Positions 44,271 through 54,791 of a DNA stretch of 64,000 nt are shown piece by piece. Below the pieces are notes generated by a model. That model searched no databases, was not told where the DNA came from, and was given only the letters and a program-made list of their open reading frames with translations. Source of the stretch: Corylus avellana (lineage: Eukaryota; Streptophyta; Magnoliopsida; Fagales; Betulaceae); contig NC_081544.1 in assembly GCF_901000735.1 (NCBI RefSeq), positions 14,226,115 to 14,290,114 on the forward strand, written 5' to 3'. Made by a program: the position numbers and the translations under genes. Each line of letters opens with the position of its first letter. Position 1 is the stretch's first letter.

Positions 44271-44940
44271 TAATGTGTAAAACAATGCCACGTCAATAAT
44301 TATTGACGTGCCAAAATGCCACGTCAATAAATATTAACGTGTCAAAATAACAGGTTAATAATTTATTGACGTGCGGAAATGACACATCAATAATTTATTG
44401 ACATGACATTCCGTACGTCAATAAATATTCTTGACGTGTCAAAATGGCAAGTCAATAATTTATTAACGTAGCATTCCCGCCACGTCAATAATTATTGACG
44501 TGCCAAAATGCCACGTCAATAAATATTGAAGTGTCAAAATAACATGTTAATAATTTATTGACGTACAGAAATGACACGTCAATAATTTATTGACATGGAA
44601 TTCCGCATGTCAATAATTATTGACGTGTCAAAATGGCACATCAATAATTTATTAACATGGCATTCCCGCCCTTCAATAATTATTAACATGTTAAAATGGC
44701 ACGCCAATAATTTATTAACGTGGCATTCCCGCCCATCAATAATTATTGACGTGTCAAAATGGCACGTCAACAAAATGGCACGTCAATAATTATTGACATG
44801 CAATTTTGACACGTCAATAATTATTGATGTGCGGAAATGCGACACGTCAATAAAGTTTTTATTGACGTGTCACTTTAGCCACGTCACTAATTTGTGATGT
44901 GGCGAAAAGTGTGCTACTGTTTGCCACGTCAATTTTTTTT
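44271..44940. repeat. Right subterminal ACGT-core array of the CACTA element
   Basis: About twenty to thirty direct and inverted copies of TTGACGTGTCAAAATG / CACGTCAATAATTATTG. The pattern matches the left array at 29440-29830 and the truncated CACTA end at 15290. Open frames on both strands here arise from the repeats and are not genes. Confidence 0.9.
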
Positions 44941-44964
44941 TTTTTTTTTTTGTTTTTTGTAGTG

Positions 44965-45045
44965 ACACTAAAGTGAGAGATTTTGAACGTTGAGAAGGTG
45001 TTTGCAAAAGGCGCAAAACTTCATGGGAGTAAGTGAAATTTCCCC
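44965..45045. mobile_element. Right tip of the foldback element split by the CACTA
   Basis: It continues the right arm after the ACA duplication (CTAAAGTGAGAGATTTTGAA) and ends GTAAGTGAAATTTCCCC, the inverted match of 28588. See 28588-29415 for the left part. Confidence 0.8.
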
Positions 45046-45401
45046 TAATTAATATGAATCATGTCCACCGGCTCTAAAATACATATTTTGCTTTTTGATT
45101 AGCTACTTTTAGGCAAGCACTATTGTTTATGTATTTTTTTTTTTTTTTTAATTATTTCTCCCTTCTCTCTCTTTTCTCTCTTGGCTACAATCATTTATCC
45201 ATCTTCTCTCTTAGCGCTTTAAGAAAATAATATTTAAATAAAAGAGATAATGAAATAAAAATTTTATTAGAGTTTGAATTAAAAAATAATAAAAAATAAT
45301 ACTTTTTAATTAACTAAACTGTATAACTTTGGAGATGCTTGAATGCGCCATGACGCCATACTATTTTGAGGCTTAGCTTCCTGCGTAGACTGCTTAGGGT
45401 T

Positions 45402-45640
45402 TGTTTGAGATTGTATTTGAAAGGGTATGCGCTTTTAAAATTTAAAAAGTTTATTTGAAGAAAAAAAATATTTATTTGATAAAAAAATTAAAAGCACTTA
45501 TAAAAGTCTAAAAAGCCTAAAAATTCCAAAAATATACTTTTAGTAAAAGCTTAAAAACAAGTTTTAGCCTAAAAATTATTTTTTTGACTTAAAAACTCTA
45601 TTTCTTAAATATAATACTAAAAAATTCTTAGTCGTGGACT
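45402..45640. mobile_element. MITE-like block, same family as 56790-57025 (opposite orientation)
   Basis: TGTTTGAGATTGTATTTGAA at about 45402 matches the reverse complement of the text at 56990-57018. Inner text (AAGCACTT, CTAAAAAGCCTAAAAA) matches too. Ends are not exactly fixed. Non-coding. The stretch 45046-45400 before it is AT-rich with nothing recognised. Confidence 0.55.
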
Positions 45641-46021
45641 GTAGAGTGTTGCTAAAAAAAAAAAAAAAAAAAAAGGGGTAGTTGGAGATTTCCGATATTC
45701 ATAGAAAAAAAGAAAAAAGATTCGCCAAATTAACGTGAGAGTGATAGCTTCTTTGACCAAATGCCCATTCATTTCGTTAAAATGTGACATCTTTTACTAG
45801 ACTATATAAAGTTTTATATAAAATCCCAGTTAAGTGCTTGACGGTTTGCCCTTTAAAAAAACACCTTATAACGTGTTGAAATGGTGACGTTAAGGTTTAT
45901 ATAGTACTATTTAGACCTTCCATGTGGACTTTTACTTATTGTTTGTTAAACATTAAAATAAAATTTGTTTTTTAATTATTTATGCATACATACAACTGGT
46001 GATCCAATACTCATTTTCTGT

Positions 46022-46053
<32 letters not shown>

Positions 46054-47348
46054 TCTTTTGAATTCATTTGGATTTGCGATTTCAAAAAGTGCAATTTGAA
46101 AATAACGATTTTAAAATGTACAATTTAAAAGTGATTTTTAAAAAAAGCAGTTAAATGCTTGACAAAATTATAATTTACCCTTTAAAATTACAGTTTAACC
46201 TTTACAATTGTTTGTTTTCAGGAAAAAAAAAAAAAAAAGAAAAAAAACACCTTATTACTGTAATTTGAAAACATAGATTTTCTGAGTTTTCAAATCGTAA
46301 TTTTTTTAAAAACGTAATCCCGACCAATTCATTTTTTACTATTTAGTTTGAAATCATACTTTTTCCTATAAAATCGTAATGTTAAACGCACAGTTTGTCA
46401 ACCATTAGTCTCCACAACACAAAATTGATAAAACTACATGTAGATTGTCGCATGCATTTTGATCATTATGGTGGCAGCACTTTCATTTTATTTCTATGAG
46501 ATAGAGATGGTAGTCAATTGACTTGCCCCTTTTCCTTTATATTTTTCAAAAGAAAGGAATAAGTAAAAGCCAAAAAAAAAAAAAAGAAAAAAAAGAAAAG
46601 AAGAAAAAAGAAAAGAAAAGAAAAGAAAGAAAGAAAATCCTTGGTATACGTGAGAATATTATGTGATTTTTTGCTTTCCCAAATCCCCAATCTTGAGAAT
46701 GGGATTCTCTTTTTGATTTTGATATTTGCTTAATTTGCTATCGGGATTCATCCCTTAAACTGCTTTTCACAAAAGTTAAATCATTTGTTAATTTTGTTTA
46801 ATTTAATTACTTGAGAGAGATTATCATGCATGTGATGTCAGAAAGGGTAGTTTGGGCCAGTTTCAGATTTGGGTCCAACTCCTATAATCACTATTCCTTT
46901 CATTATATTGTCATAGCTTCATAAGTCCAAAAGCCCAAATCCTCCAACTGATTTTGACGGTTTTAGCCCTGACCCAAACAGTTCCCCCACCTCCTCAATA
47001 TGGGTCGTCGACTCGCTGCATTGTCTCATGAATACGTACGTGTATATATATATATGTGCTTTATTTGGTTCAAGTTTTTTTTAAAAACGTGTTAAAACCT
47101 TAGCATAAAAAAAAAAAAAAAATCGTAAAGAGAAATAAATGAGTATATTATGGATTTGAATAAAAAAATTTGGACCTAAAAGAAAGGTTACATGCGTTAA
47201 ACTTATTATTTTTTACCATATTCCAATGTATAAGCATAAAGTAATTTAAATTAACTCTGTTTTGAAGTGGTTTGGGTAAATATATATAATTTTACTAGAA
47301 TATAGAAAAATATGTTTTTAACACATATATTATATATTCAAGATGCTT
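45641..47348. other. Intergenic DNA, A/T-run rich
   Basis: Contains several long A- or T-runs (45655-45674, 46026-46043, 46220-46236), an AAAAG microsatellite (46573-46635) and MITE-like text at 46060-46390 (GCGATTTCAAAAAGTGCAAT and an inverted CAAATCGTAATTTTTTT). No gene seen. Confidence 0.4.
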
Positions 47349-47803
47349 CACTACAAAAAAAAAAAAAAATTCATTTTTAGTGACTGGCAATTGGTGACAT
47401 GTCCATGACCCAAAAAAAAAAAAAAAAAACCCGTCACTAATGGGTTGGTGACAAGTCATTAGTGACGTGGGTAATGCGTCAAAAATCCACCGGTCTAGAA
47501 TTGGAATTGGTGACGTGTCAACTTAGCACACGTCACCAAATTGGTGACGTTTTAATAGTGGCACGTCATCAACTTCAGTGACGTGTCAGAGTGCCAGGTC
47601 CCTAAATAATGACGTGTTAATTCCACACTTCAAAATCTTTTTTAATTAATTTATTTTTTGTTTTAATTTAATGAATTTTAAATTTGGTGATGTATAGTTC
47701 ACACGTCACTCACTAAAATTTTTCTGTGACAGTCACTAAATGGTGACATTTCAAAAACGAGTTATTATAGACACTTCATTAAATCCGGATTTTTTTTGTA
47801 GTG
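47349..47803. mobile_element. Small non-autonomous CACTA element, 455 bp
   Basis: It starts CACTACAAAAAAAAAAAA and ends TTTTTTTGTAGTG. Flanks are CTT and CTG, two of three bases matching. Inside are repeated GTGACGTG and CACGTCACCAA motifs, a variant of the ACGT-core repeats of the large CACTA element. No coding capacity. Confidence 0.8.
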
Positions 47804-48454
47804 CTGACATATGGATGAATAAGCTATAAGCCTATAATGTGCATGAGAGGACATATATAATTCAAGTTCAAATTAGACATAATGAAGGGATTGACTTAAG
47901 AATAATTGACATTAATACTTGTTTGAGACCAGACCAGTGGCAATCCATTGACGAATGAAACTAAAATAAGTATTGAATTATGTGTTCTTGCATGATTGTG
48001 TCATGGTCATGGACTAGTAATGAACAACCTTCGATATTCCAACTGTGATTGGTCACATATATCTAATTTTATTATCTATCTTTAGGTTATGAAAGTGTTA
48101 GTTATGAGTATGTTTATGCATAGATTCTATCAAGAACTCAATGTTCATCTTGAGTTACTGATCATGATGTGTATAGAATCTAACAAACAAGCTGACTAGG
48201 ATAAATTAGTTACAATTTAGTTAGCTTCAGTTAAACTTACAAATGGATCAGTTTTACACGGTATATATTTCATGTAACTCACGTTTACACATTCAGATAA
48301 AATACAATCAGGCTTCAACTCTTCCACATTCATTTCTTGTTAGATACGCTATTATACAAGAAGTTCTTACGAGAATGAGCAAACCCTATCGACAATAGGT
48401 TAAAGGCGTGAATAAACCTATAGAGTTGAGCTATATATGAAGGTAGGTCAGAAA
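47804..48454. other. Intergenic DNA
   Basis: AT-rich, apparently low-copy sequence, with no open frame of note and no clear repeat. Confidence 0.4.
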
Positions 48455-48638
48455 TTATTAAGGATTAATATTTATATTGTATTACATTCTTAGGGCTCAT
48501 TTAGTTTGCAGATTGAGTATTCCATTAGGAAAGAAATAGCTATTACGTAATAGCTATTTCTTTCCTAATGGAATACTCAATCTGCAAACTAAATGAGCCC
48601 TAAGAATGTAATACAATATAAATATTAATCCTTAATAA
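48455..48638. repeat. 184-bp perfect palindrome
   Basis: Each arm is 92 bases with no loop, centred between 48546 and 48547 (TATTAC|GTAATA). By eye the two arms are exact reverse complements. Each arm contains 38 bases of flanking DNA plus the first 54 bases of a MITE starting GGGCTCATTTAGTTTGC. Confidence 0.95.
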
Positions 48639-49207
48639 CATATGAATTCCAATTTGAGTTGAACCAAAATTATCAAAACCCCCACCCTTATTTTTTTTTC
48701 AAAAAAAAAAAACTCATATTTTAAAAAAAGAAATAGAAAAAGAAAACCTAAAATTGCAGGGGTGGCCGGCAACCCTTGGTAGGACCAAGGCCACCCCCAA
48801 ATCCACCGGGGGTGGTGTGACCACCCCGGGGAACCTCGGGGGTCCAACCAAGGTGTTCCAAGGGTGGTGGGACCACCCCACAGGTCCTGCTAGGGGGTGG
48901 CCGGCCACCCAATGGGGTTGTCGGCCACCCCTTGAATTCTAGGTTTTTTTTTTTTTTTTTTTTTTTAATAAAAAATAAATTTTTTGAAAAAAATTGGGTT
49001 TTTTTTTGGGAAAAAAGTTGTCCATTCTTTTAGGAATATCTATTCCTTTCATTGTTGAGAGGAATAGATATTCCTGTGTGTAAGGGATTAGTGATTCTCA
49101 CGAGAATAACTATTTCTAGAAATTAACCCTTATTAAATAAAAGAATGATTATTTCATAGGAATAGCAATTCCATTACAGGGGTCTATTCCGCAAACCAAA
49201 TAGGCTT
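48493..49207. mobile_element. Harbinger/Tourist-like MITE with rearranged left end
   Basis: The left end GGGCTCATTTAGTTTGC and the right end GCAAACCAAATAGGCTT are inverted partners (12 of 17 bases). Both flanks are TTA (48490-48492, 49208-49210). The left end is part of the palindrome. The middle has a GC-rich block (48760-48940) with repeated GGTGGCCGGC motifs and a hairpin GGAATATCTATTCC / GGAATAGATATTCC near 49032-49074. Open frames in the GC-rich block are not genes. Confidence 0.6.
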
Positions 49208-49217
49208 TTATTCTTAT

Positions 49218-49841
49218 TGTTGTGCAAAGATACGATCACAATTACGGTTAAATAAGGTGAGAACACTCACACACAAGATAACACCAAGATTTAAGTGGTT
49301 CCCTCAATGTGAGGTACATCCACTGGCGGAGGCGATCACGAAGAAATTTACTATGAAAGATGGAGTGCAAAAATATAGTAGGGAGAAAATCACTCAGATC
49401 CAAAACCCCCAATACACCCAAATCTTAATAACACTTAATAGAGATTATTCTCCAAAAATATACAAAAGACAGATATACAAACTCTTCTTTTATTAGGATA
49501 TGATAGCGGTTGGTCTCTCTATTTTTCTCTCTCACTCTGCAGCACACGCTCACTCTAGTCTTTCTCTTGCTTGCGGCGTCTCCAACATATGCGATCCCAC
49601 AACTCAAAGAAGGCACTAAGTGGTGTTTTTCTAATACCCACAGCAGTCCACTATGCGGCTTTGTTTCGCTGCACACCTACAAAAGACTAAAGCTAGCCTT
49701 TTATGAGATGCTAAAGGCGGTCAATCAAACCTACTACATGTAGGTCTTATATTCCAAGTTAAGCTTGGAATTCTCATCTCCCAAACCCACAAGGAAAATG
49801 AATAATAGCTGGCCCACCCAATTCAAGCCACAAAGCCAACA
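49218..49841 (-). repeat. Copia 3' LTR, 624 bp
   Basis: On the minus strand it starts TGTTGGCTTTGTGG and ends TCTTTGCACAACA. A purine-rich tract AAGGTGGAGAT lies directly upstream (49842-49852). Open frames inside it and in its partner (52796-53048) mirror each other and are not genes. Confidence 0.9.
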
Positions 49842-50185
49842 ATCTCCACCTTGACTTGAATCCCATCAAGTCGCAACAATATGAATCTTCTTCTGATGCC
49901 TCCACCCAAGCCTCTAAGGGCTATCACAATCTACAAGTGGCACTCAAGTCCAAGCACCTCTTGAACTTGAGTATAGGACCTGGTTTAGACAGACCACCAT
50001 GCTTCTCTGCCAGTCCTCTAGGCCACACATCTCTATTGACCATTTCTTTCTGTAGGCTCATCTGCACCCTTTAGCCTTCTTTCCCTTGAGCAATTATGTC
50101 GATTCCCAAGCTTTACATTTTGGTAGTAACTCCACCTCTGTCGGCATGCCATTCTGAACAGACGATGAGACTCCACTACTAGCTA
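49842..50185 (-). pseudogene. 3' internal end of the copia element
   Basis: On the minus strand, text after the integrase break runs through stops to GATTCAAGTCAAGGTGGAGA, the usual sequence before copia LTRs. Homology passes directly from the post-integrase region to this tail, so the whole RT-RNase H part is deleted. Confidence 0.65.
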
Positions 50186-51814
50186 TCAGAGCAAAGGAAA
50201 CCATGTCCTCAAATTCATACATCTTCGGTGCTTTCGATCACGCTTCTCTCTGCCTCTTGCTAATGAATAAGGCTCTTCTCGGTGCTTTGAATCTCTTGAC
50301 AATTCTTCGTCATCACATATGTCCGTGAGTGAACGCTGTTCATCAAGTTCCACCTCCACAACCTGTTTCCCTTCCTGGCTCTCACTCGATTCTTCATCCT
50401 TACCCTCTCTTAACATATAGGCTTCATCAAACACCACGTCTTTGCTAACAATCTTCTTCTTGGAGACTGGATCCCATAGCCTATAGCCTTTAACACCAGA
50501 TTCCAAACCAAGACAAATACATTTTCTTGACTTTGAATCTAATTTCAATCGCTCTCCACTTTGCACATGAATGTATGTCAGACAACTAAATATTCTCAAC
50601 ATAGAATAATCAACCAGTTTACCTAACCATACTTCCTCTGGAACCTTGAAGTCTATCCCAGCAGTTGGAGATCGGTTGGTGACAAAGCATGCATAATTAA
50701 CTGCCTTAGCTCATAAACTTTTTGGCAATCCTGCACTTAACCTCATACATCTCGCCTTTTTTAACAGTGTTCTGTTCATCCTTTTGGCAACTCCATTCTA
50801 TTGTAAAATCCCTCTCATTGTGAAGTGACGAGTAATACCTTATGTTTTGCAGAATTTCAAGAATGCAATGTCTTTGTACTTTAACCCATTGTCGGATCTC
50901 AGATACTTTACTCTTCTCCCAGTCTGATTTTCCACCTGTGCCTTCCACTGCTTGAAGATGGTGAAAACTTCTGACTTGTGCTTCATAAAATAAACCCAGA
51001 CCTTTCTTGAGAAATCATCGATAAAATTGACAAAATAATGTGCACCTCCGTTTGATGGCACCGCCATTGGTCCCCAAATATCTGAGTAAGCATAGTCGAG
51101 AACACTTTTGCTTGTATGAGACGCCACCTTAAAGTTGAATCTTCATTGCTTCCCATACAGACAGTACTTGCAGAAACCCAATTTACATGACTCCACACCT
51201 TTCAACAAATTCCTCTTGTGAAGCTCAAACATATTGCGTTCGCCTAAATGACGAAGCCGCATATGCCACAAAACTGTGTTATCATTATTTGGTTCTGCTG
51301 AGGTGGACACTGCAGCTCCACCTGTAACTGTGTCCCCGAGTAACTTATACAAATTGCCAATTTTTTTGCCCTTCATTATCATCATAGCACCTTTCGTTAT
51401 TTTCATAATTCCATCTTTGGTTGAATAACCATGGCACAAAGAATCTAATATGCTTAATGAGATCAAATTTTTCTTAAGGTCGGGAACATATCTGACATTA
51501 GTGAGTATCTTGACAATCCCATCAAACATCCCGACTTTTATGGTAGCTAGTCCAATGGCCTTACAGCTAGCATCATTGCCCATTAGCACTACACCCGCAT
51601 TACAGGATCTAAATGTGTCGAACCACTGCCTATTTGGACACATATGATATGAACAAGTAGAATAAAAAATCCAAGAGTCTATGAGAGAATTTTTACCTGT
51701 GGAAACTGAAAGAACATCTGCATAAACCTCATTGTCATCAGACTCACCATTGGCCACACTGACTGAATCTTTGGAATCTTTCTGATTCTTCTTATCTTCT
51801 AGGTCTTGTTTCAT
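50186..51814 (-). pseudogene. Copia protease and integrase remnants
   Basis: The minus strand gives DSWIFYSTCSYHMCPNRQWF, the protease site, where the expected catalytic aspartate is a tyrosine (TAT). Then come LWHMRLRHLGERNMFEL with FCKYCLYGKQ (zinc-binding HHCC), and integrase core pieces YSDIWGPMAVPS, FIDDFSRKVWVYFMKHKSE and YLRSDNG. Near 50805 the motif reads NGVAKRMNRTLL, so the third catalytic acidic residue (usually glutamate) is a lysine and an in-frame stop precedes it. The C-terminal integrase segment ISCLGLESGVKGYRLW-like text follows at about 50530-50470, with FDEAYMLR. At least three frame changes occur. Non-functional. Confidence 0.85.
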
Positions 51815-52544
51815 CAGCCTGCAAAATTTTCTGTAGTGCCCTTTCTTATGACAATAATAGCACTCAACATCTTTTGCATCTGACCGAGATTCTCCACGCT
51901 ATGCCAATCGTGACATAGACCGAGACTGCTTACCTCTGCCATTCTTCTCCTTAAACATATCTCTTCCGCGCTTTGGCTCAAACCGTGCCACAAGCCCATT
52001 AGCCTGATCATTGATAGGTTTTCTCCGTGTCTCATGTGATATGTCACAGATCCCGTCACATCTTCAAACGACAGAGTCTCTTTCCCATATAACAATGTTG
52101 TAATTAGGTGATCATAAGAAGGGGGAAGTGATGCCAACATAAGTATCGCTTTATCTTCTTCTCCAATCTTCACTTCAAAATTCAACAACTGTGTATTCAA
52201 CATCTGTAAACCACATAGCTGCTTCTTCACGTGTAGCTTATTCGTTAAATTCTTCGCCATATACAGACTCTCCAATTTCTGCCAAATTGAATTTTCCTTT
52301 TCTTCATCAATTACAATGTGAATGACTTCATCTGATAAATTAAGACGGATCGCACTGGCAGCCTTCACATCCATATCTTCCCAAACATTATTCTTCATCT
52401 TTTCGGGTTCTTCGCCTTTCCCAGTAATGCCTTGTGAACTCCTTGTTGAATCAGCAATTCTTTCATCCTTCTTTGCCAAAGAGAAAAATTATTCTTCCCA
52501 TTAAACTTCTCCACTTCAAACTTGGTACTCGTCATATTTGCCAT
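51815..52544 (-). pseudogene. Copia gag remnant
   Basis: From the ATG at 52544 the minus strand gives KFEVEKFNGKNNFSLWQRRM. After a one-base frame change near 52400 it continues AASAIRLNLSDEVIHIVIDE, LESLYMAKNLTNKLHVKKQL and LASLPPSYDHLITTLLYG, all typical of copia gag. A CCHC zinc knuckle CYYCHKKGHYRKFC lies at about 51870-51825. A second frame change separates the knuckle from the capsid-like part. Confidence 0.85.
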
Positions 52545-52565
52545 CAATTTGATTCTTAAACCTGA

Positions 52566-52577
52566 GCTCTGAGACCA
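52566..52577 (-). other. Copia primer-binding site
   Basis: The minus strand reads TGGTCTCAGAGC two bases after the 5' LTR. It differs at one base from the initiator tRNA-Met site TGGTATCAGAGC. Confidence 0.8.
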
Positions 52578-52579
52578 CT

Positions 52580-53199
52580 TGTTGTGCAAAGTCATGACCA
52601 CAATTACGGTTAAATAAGGTGAGAACACTCACATACAAGATAACACAAAGATTTAAGTAGTTCCCTCAGTGTGAGTTATGTCCACTAGCGGAGGCGATCA
52701 CAAAGAAATTCACTATGAAAGTTGGACTACAAAAATATAGTTGAGAGAAAATCACCCAGATCCAAAACCCCAATACACCCAAATCTCACTATCACTCAAT
52801 AGAGATTATTTTCCAAAAGAATACAAAAGACAGAAATGCAAACTCTTCTTTTGCTAGGATACGATGGTGATTGGTCTCTAAATTTTTCTCTCACTCTGCA
52901 GCACACACTCACTCTAGTCTTTCTCTTGCTTGTGGCATCTCCAACATATGCGATCCCACAACTCAAAGAAGGCACTAAGTGGTGTTTTTCTAATACCCAC
53001 AATAGCCACTATGCGGCTCTGTTTTGTTGCACACCTACAAAAGGCTAAAGCTAGCCTTTTATAAGATGCTAAAGGCAGTCAATCAAACCTACTACACGTA
53101 GGTCTTATATTCCAAGTTAAGCTTGGAATTCTCATCTACCAAACCCACAAGGAAAAGGAATAATAGCTGGCCCACACAATTCAAATCACAAAGCCAACA
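52580..53199 (-). repeat. Copia 5' LTR, 620 bp
   Basis: Partner of 49218-49841, with many single-base and small indel differences, so an old insertion. It ends at the primer-binding site. Confidence 0.9.
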
Positions 53200-53213
53200 A
53201 TCTTGGCATAGGA

Positions 53214-53553
53214 TGTTGGGTGGCCCTGGGTCTTTCCAACCTAAAAGCTAATTCAAGAGGTAAGGCTTTCCATCATACTTATAAATTGACCACCAGCCCC
53301 TTCCACAACCGATGTGGGATAACCCCAACAATCTCTCCCTCACACATTGGGCCTTAGGTCGGAGCAGTGATAACCCACTTTTCCCATGGACTGTTGGACC
53401 GAGATTTGTTGGTAAACCTTGGCTTTGATACCAGTGTTAGGTGGTCTTGAACCTTTTTCAACCCCAAAAGCTAGCTCAAGAGGTGAGGCTTTTTCTCACA
53501 CTTATAAATTGACCACCAACCCCTTTCACAACCGATGTAGGATAACTCAACAC
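53214..53553 (-). mobile_element. TRIM element, 340 bp, with ~118-bp LTRs
   Basis: Two direct repeats, 53214-53330 (117 bp) and 53435-53553 (119 bp), each start TGTTRGGTGG and end in CAACA. On the minus strand the LTR at 53553 is followed by CTGGTATCAAAGCCAAGG, an initiator tRNA-Met-like primer site, and a purine tract GTGTGAGGGAGAGAT precedes the other LTR. The internal part is about 100 bp. Flanks TAGGA and CTTAT do not match. Non-coding. Confidence 0.85.
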
Positions 53554-54791
53554 TTATCATTATCAATTGCCTTACACAATGATATGTTTTAACTTGAGAA
53601 AACATTTTTATATTGAACTATGAGTTCACAAGATAGATAATTGACTTCCACGTGTTATTGGCTCAGTAAGTTGTAGACTTACATTTGATTTTTCTCTCTA
53701 CTTGTGAAACACAATTGTGTATTGCAATTAGTTATGTTGAGCCCAATGATGTGGTATATATTTACTTATAAAAAACATAGTCAGAATCATCTTTGAGGAG
53801 CTAGATTCCGAATGGTTGCAAAGCACGTGGAATAGTGATGGAGATACGCGTAATGAGATGATGGAGATCATTATTTAATTTATTTTACTAAGAGACCTTG
53901 ATCTTTGAAGTTTACTTTGGATTTTATTATGTGTGGAGACTACTTTACCATTTGATGATTTTGAGAATGATAATACTTTATTATTTAAGTTATTTATTTT
54001 GAAGACATAGCATTTACTTTGGATATTTATTTGCTTATAAAGTTATTTTAGATATGCTATCTTGGGTTAAGTTGTCAATTATTTCGTTGCTATATTTTAA
54101 CAGAGTTAACTGGTAAGATGAATTTATTGAGGTTAGTTTATTTACAAGTGGCCCCCTCCAATTCAAGTTCTTTCCATTATTTCTAGATTTTCAACTAAAA
54201 AAACCCGTCCCCTCTGTTGCTGCAGCCGCAATCCCTGCCTCCTCTTCCGACTAATCGAACCAAAGAATTCCATACCCTTCTCGTCCCCTCCTTCCCTTTG
54301 CATAAACATTAGCCAACAACCAACCAACACTTTCTATGTTAATCCAATCCTATGCCTTTTTTCTTTTCGATTTTGTTCTACTTTGGGGGTGCTCTGTTTT
54401 GGGATTTGGAAAACAAAAAACAGTCTGAAACCTGTTCTGTTTCCACCTTTCAAGTTTAATGGAACAGTAATATCATAACATAAACAGAAAGAGAAAGAGA
54501 GAAACTCTTCTTGAGATTTTGTGTATTACAAGTATACAAACAATCTCAGAAAAAGAAAATGTATCTTACAAACGGAAAAGAGCTACAAAATTTAAAAATC
54601 TTTTGTTTTTGTTTTTTTGTTTTTTTGTTTTTTTTTTTTTCAGTAAGAGACCGAGAGAAGCCCTCTTGCTAGATTAATAAAACAGACAAATGAGGTACAA
54701 AAAACACAACTAATTTTTTCGTTATGGGTAACCAACAAAATCGAAAATGAAGAAAAATGGTGGAGAGGAAGGAAATGAAGGGATAAGCAAG
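53554..54791. other. Intergenic DNA and probable 3' region of the minus-strand gene
   Basis: AT-rich with no supported gene up to about 54130. Positions 54480-54790 could be the 3' UTR of the small gene at 54792. They contain a CTCTTTCTCTTTC tract and a T-run (54605-54641). Confidence 0.35.

Larger units (their letters stand above)
29416..44964 (-). mobile_element. CACTA (En/Spm-type) element, 15,549 bp with nested insertions
   Basis: It starts CACTACAAAAAAACC at 29416 and ends GTTTTTTGTAGTG at 44964. Both flanks are ACA (29413-29415, 44965-44967), the 3-base duplication typical of CACTA elements. Subterminal ACGT-core repeats lie at both ends. Inside are broken TNPA-like (30680-33415) and TNP2-like (33560-39162) genes on the minus strand. 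Removing the nested MITE, LTR retrotransposon and hAT leaves about 7.8 kb. The element lacks the TNP2 core, so it is non-autonomous. Confidence 0.9.
49218..53199 (-). mobile_element. Ty1/copia element lacking reverse transcriptase
   Basis: LTRs lie at 49218-49841 and 52580-53199 (624 and 620 bp, clearly diverged). On the minus strand the order is LTR, primer site, gag, protease, integrase, then a jump to the 3' internal end and the other LTR. RT and RNase H are absent. Flanking 5-mers CTTAT and ATCTT do not match. With several frame breaks it is dead. Confidence 0.9.

Noticed and set aside
44579..44789. Frames of 64 codons on both strands with internal repeats
   Set aside because: By-products of the repeated subterminal motif of the CACTA element.
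48714..48942. Tryptophan/proline-rich frames on both strands
   Set aside because: Produced by GGTGGCCGG repeats inside a MITE.
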